Part shown: positions 38,493 through 39,713 of the stretch, in pieces | How positions within the stretch are numbered: the first letter of the stretch is position 1 | Layout of the letters: each line of letters opens with the position of its first letter | Assembly (NCBI RefSeq): GCF_010685995.1 | Contig: NZ_JAAGWK010000039.1 | Location: 1-39,713, forward strand | DNA length: 39,713 nucleotides | DNA from: Goekera deserti | GTDB taxonomy: Bacteria > Actinomycetota > Actinomycetes > Mycobacteriales > Geodermatophilaceae | Reading direction: 5' to 3' | Program-made: the position numbers and the translations under genes | Notes under the pieces: model-generated | What the model was told of the DNA's origin: nothing | Databases searched by the model: none | What the model saw: only the letters and a program-made list of their open reading frames with translations

Positions 38493-39713
38493 GTGTCCGT
38501 CGCGCCCCGACCCGCCCCGTCCGACCCCGGCTCGGCCGGTCACCCGGGTGGGATCAGCAGCCGGCTGGGCCTGCGCAGCCGACTGCTGGGCGCGATCCTC
38601 GTGCTGGCCGTGGTCACCGTGGTCGTGACCGGGCTGGGTGTGGCGAGGATGGCCGCGCTCAGCGAGCGTGCCGACCAGGCGTACAGCGAGGGCACCGTTC
38701 CGCTGGACACGTTCCGGGCCATCCAGGTCGACTGGTGGGTGTACGTCGCCTCCACGGCGCGGTCCAGCCTCCCGGGGGTCCCGCCGCAGGCGGTGGAGGC
38801 CGCGAGGCAGCAGGCGCAGGGAGCCCTGGCGAGCATCGACGCCGGCGTCGCCCGGCTGCAGGAGACGGAGCTGATCCCCGCCGCCGACGAGCAGCTCGAG
38901 CGGTTCATCACCAATCGCGCTGACTACCTCACGACCTTCGACGCCGTACGTGCGGCCGTGGCCGCCGGCGACGTGGCTGCCCGCGGTTCGTCGATCGCGG
39001 CGCTCGACGGGTTCCAGGCCGAGACCACCGACGCCCTCGTCCAGGCGGCCACGGTGCTCGGGCAGCACGCCGCCGAGGCCACCGAGGCGGCCCGCAGCTC
39101 CTTCGAGGCGGCGCGCACGCTCACGATCGCCGTGGCCGTCGTCGGACTGGCCGCGGCGCTGGTGCTGGCCCTCGCGGTGGCACGCAGCGTCATCCGGCCG
39201 GTGGAGGACATCCGCACCGCGCTGGACCGGGTCGCCGCCGGTGACCTCGCGGCGCGGGTGGTGGTCCGCCGGGACGACGAGCTGGGCGCCGTCGGGCGGG
39301 CGCTCAACTCGACCGTCCAGTCGCTGGCCGACGTGATGCGCCTGGTGCGCTCGTCGGCGGCCGGCCTGGCGGCGTCGTCGGCGGCCATGGCCCAGACGGC
39401 GACGGCGATGAGCACGAACGCCGAGGCGGCCGCCACCCAGGCCGACCGGATCTTCACCTCCGCCGGGGAGGTGGCGATGAGCGTGGACACGGTCGCGGCC
39501 GGGTCCAGCGAGATGGAGGGCGCGATCCGGGAGATCTCCAGCAACGCCAACCAGGCCGCCACCGTGGCCCGGCGCGCGGTCGAGGTCGCCGGGGCCACCA
39601 CCACCACGGTGGCGAAGCTGGGCGAGAGCTCGGCCGAGATCGCCCAGGTGGTGAAGGTGATCACCGCGATCGCCGAGCAGACGAACCTGCTGGCGCTGAA
39701 CGCCACCATCGAG
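38493..39713 (+). CDS. Methyl-accepting chemotaxis protein (N-terminal 407 codons, cut by window edge)
   Basis: GTG 38493 is preceded by GGAGGA (38484-38489). TM1 is about residues 30-50 (LLGAILVLAVVTVVVTGL), followed by a sensor of about 155 residues with DTFRAIQVDWWVYVASTARS, typical of four-helix-bundle MCP sensors. TM2 is about 206-228 (LTIAVAVVGLAAALVLALAV). The HAMP domain (IRPVEDIRTALDRVAAGDLA, then DDELGAVGRALN) and the first arm of the signalling domain follow, up to the tip [13 protein letters not shown] where the window ends. It is not the same receptor as the one at 29694: the sensor differs. The ligand is unknown. Confidence 0.95.
   Translation, partial: MSVAPRPAPSDPGSAGHPGGISSRLGLRSRLLGAILVLAVVTVVVTGLGVARMAALSERADQAYSEGTVPLDTFRAIQVDWWVYVASTARSSLPGVPPQAVEAARQQAQGALASIDAGVARLQETELIPAADEQLERFITNRADYLTTFDAVRAAVAAGDVAARGSSIAALDGFQAETTDALVQAATVLGQHAAEATEAARSSFEAARTLTIAVAVVGLAAALVLALAVARSVIRPVEDIRTALDRVAAGDLAARVVVRRDDELGAVGRALNSTVQSLADVMRLVRSSAAGLAASSAAMAQTATAMSTNAEAAATQADRIFTSAGEVAMSVDTVAAGSSEMEGAIREISSNANQAATVARRAVEVAGATTTTVAKLGESSAEIAQVVKVITAIAEQTNLLALNATIE

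Noticed and set aside
1-39713. CRISPR arrays, tRNA or rRNA genes, insertion sequences
   Set aside because: No regularly spaced repeats of CRISPR type, no cloverleaf with T-loop consensus, and no transposase were found. The only mobile-type gene is the DUF222/HNH protein, for which I saw no flanking terminal repeats.

Overview
The window is very GC-rich DNA with frequent GTG starts, 4-base GTGA gene overlaps, a mycofactocin cluster, CoxD/E/F-type maturation genes, several methyl-accepting chemotaxis proteins (MCPs) and actinobacterial families such as DUF3097, DUF5313 and DUF222/HNH. This points to a high-GC actinobacterium, most likely a member of the Geodermatophilaceae (Blastococcus/Modestobacter/Geodermatophilus type). 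That placement is inferred from gene content only. No tRNA, rRNA, CRISPR array or complete transposon was seen.

Left part (1-11.8 kb): the 3' end of an MCP, an aldo/keto reductase, a GntR regulator with its membrane protein, a DUF3097 protein, a PRC-barrel/DUF2382 stress-type protein, a mannitol dehydrogenase-HAD phosphatase operon, and a coxD-coxE-coxF-MOSC operon for maturation of molybdenum hydroxylases. The hydroxylase subunits themselves are not present. Middle part (11.8-22 kb): a lipoprotein, a GABA-type aminotransferase, DUF5313, a second MoxR-VWA pair, a GH13 enzyme, a second lipoprotein, a DUF222/HNH endonuclease under a near-perfect SOS box, a PASTA mini-protein, DapA and an SRPBCC protein.

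Right part (22.3-39.7 kb): mftR is divergent from mftA-mftB-mftC, followed by a convergent PPOX-fold flavin/pyridoxamine oxidase-like gene and mftE. About 7.8 kb further on is mftF, coupled to a YczE-type membrane protein. Between mftE and mftF lie a Pro/Ala-rich exported protein coupled to a polytopic membrane protein, a complete MCP, an NCS1 nucleobase permease and a wrecked, internally inverted Phd/PIN toxin-antitoxin locus. mftD is not in the window. The window ends with a GAF regulator carrying a 10-residue tandem repeat, an MFS exporter and the start of a third MCP.

Main points for a second look: a 17-bp perfect palindrome that fills exactly the spacer of the predicted mftA promoter; a 55-56-bp palindromic element present three times at gene junctions, one copy read through as the C-terminus of MftB; the inverted toxin-antitoxin remnant; a 26-bp perfect palindrome at the start of the second moxR gene; and the SOS box of the HNH gene.
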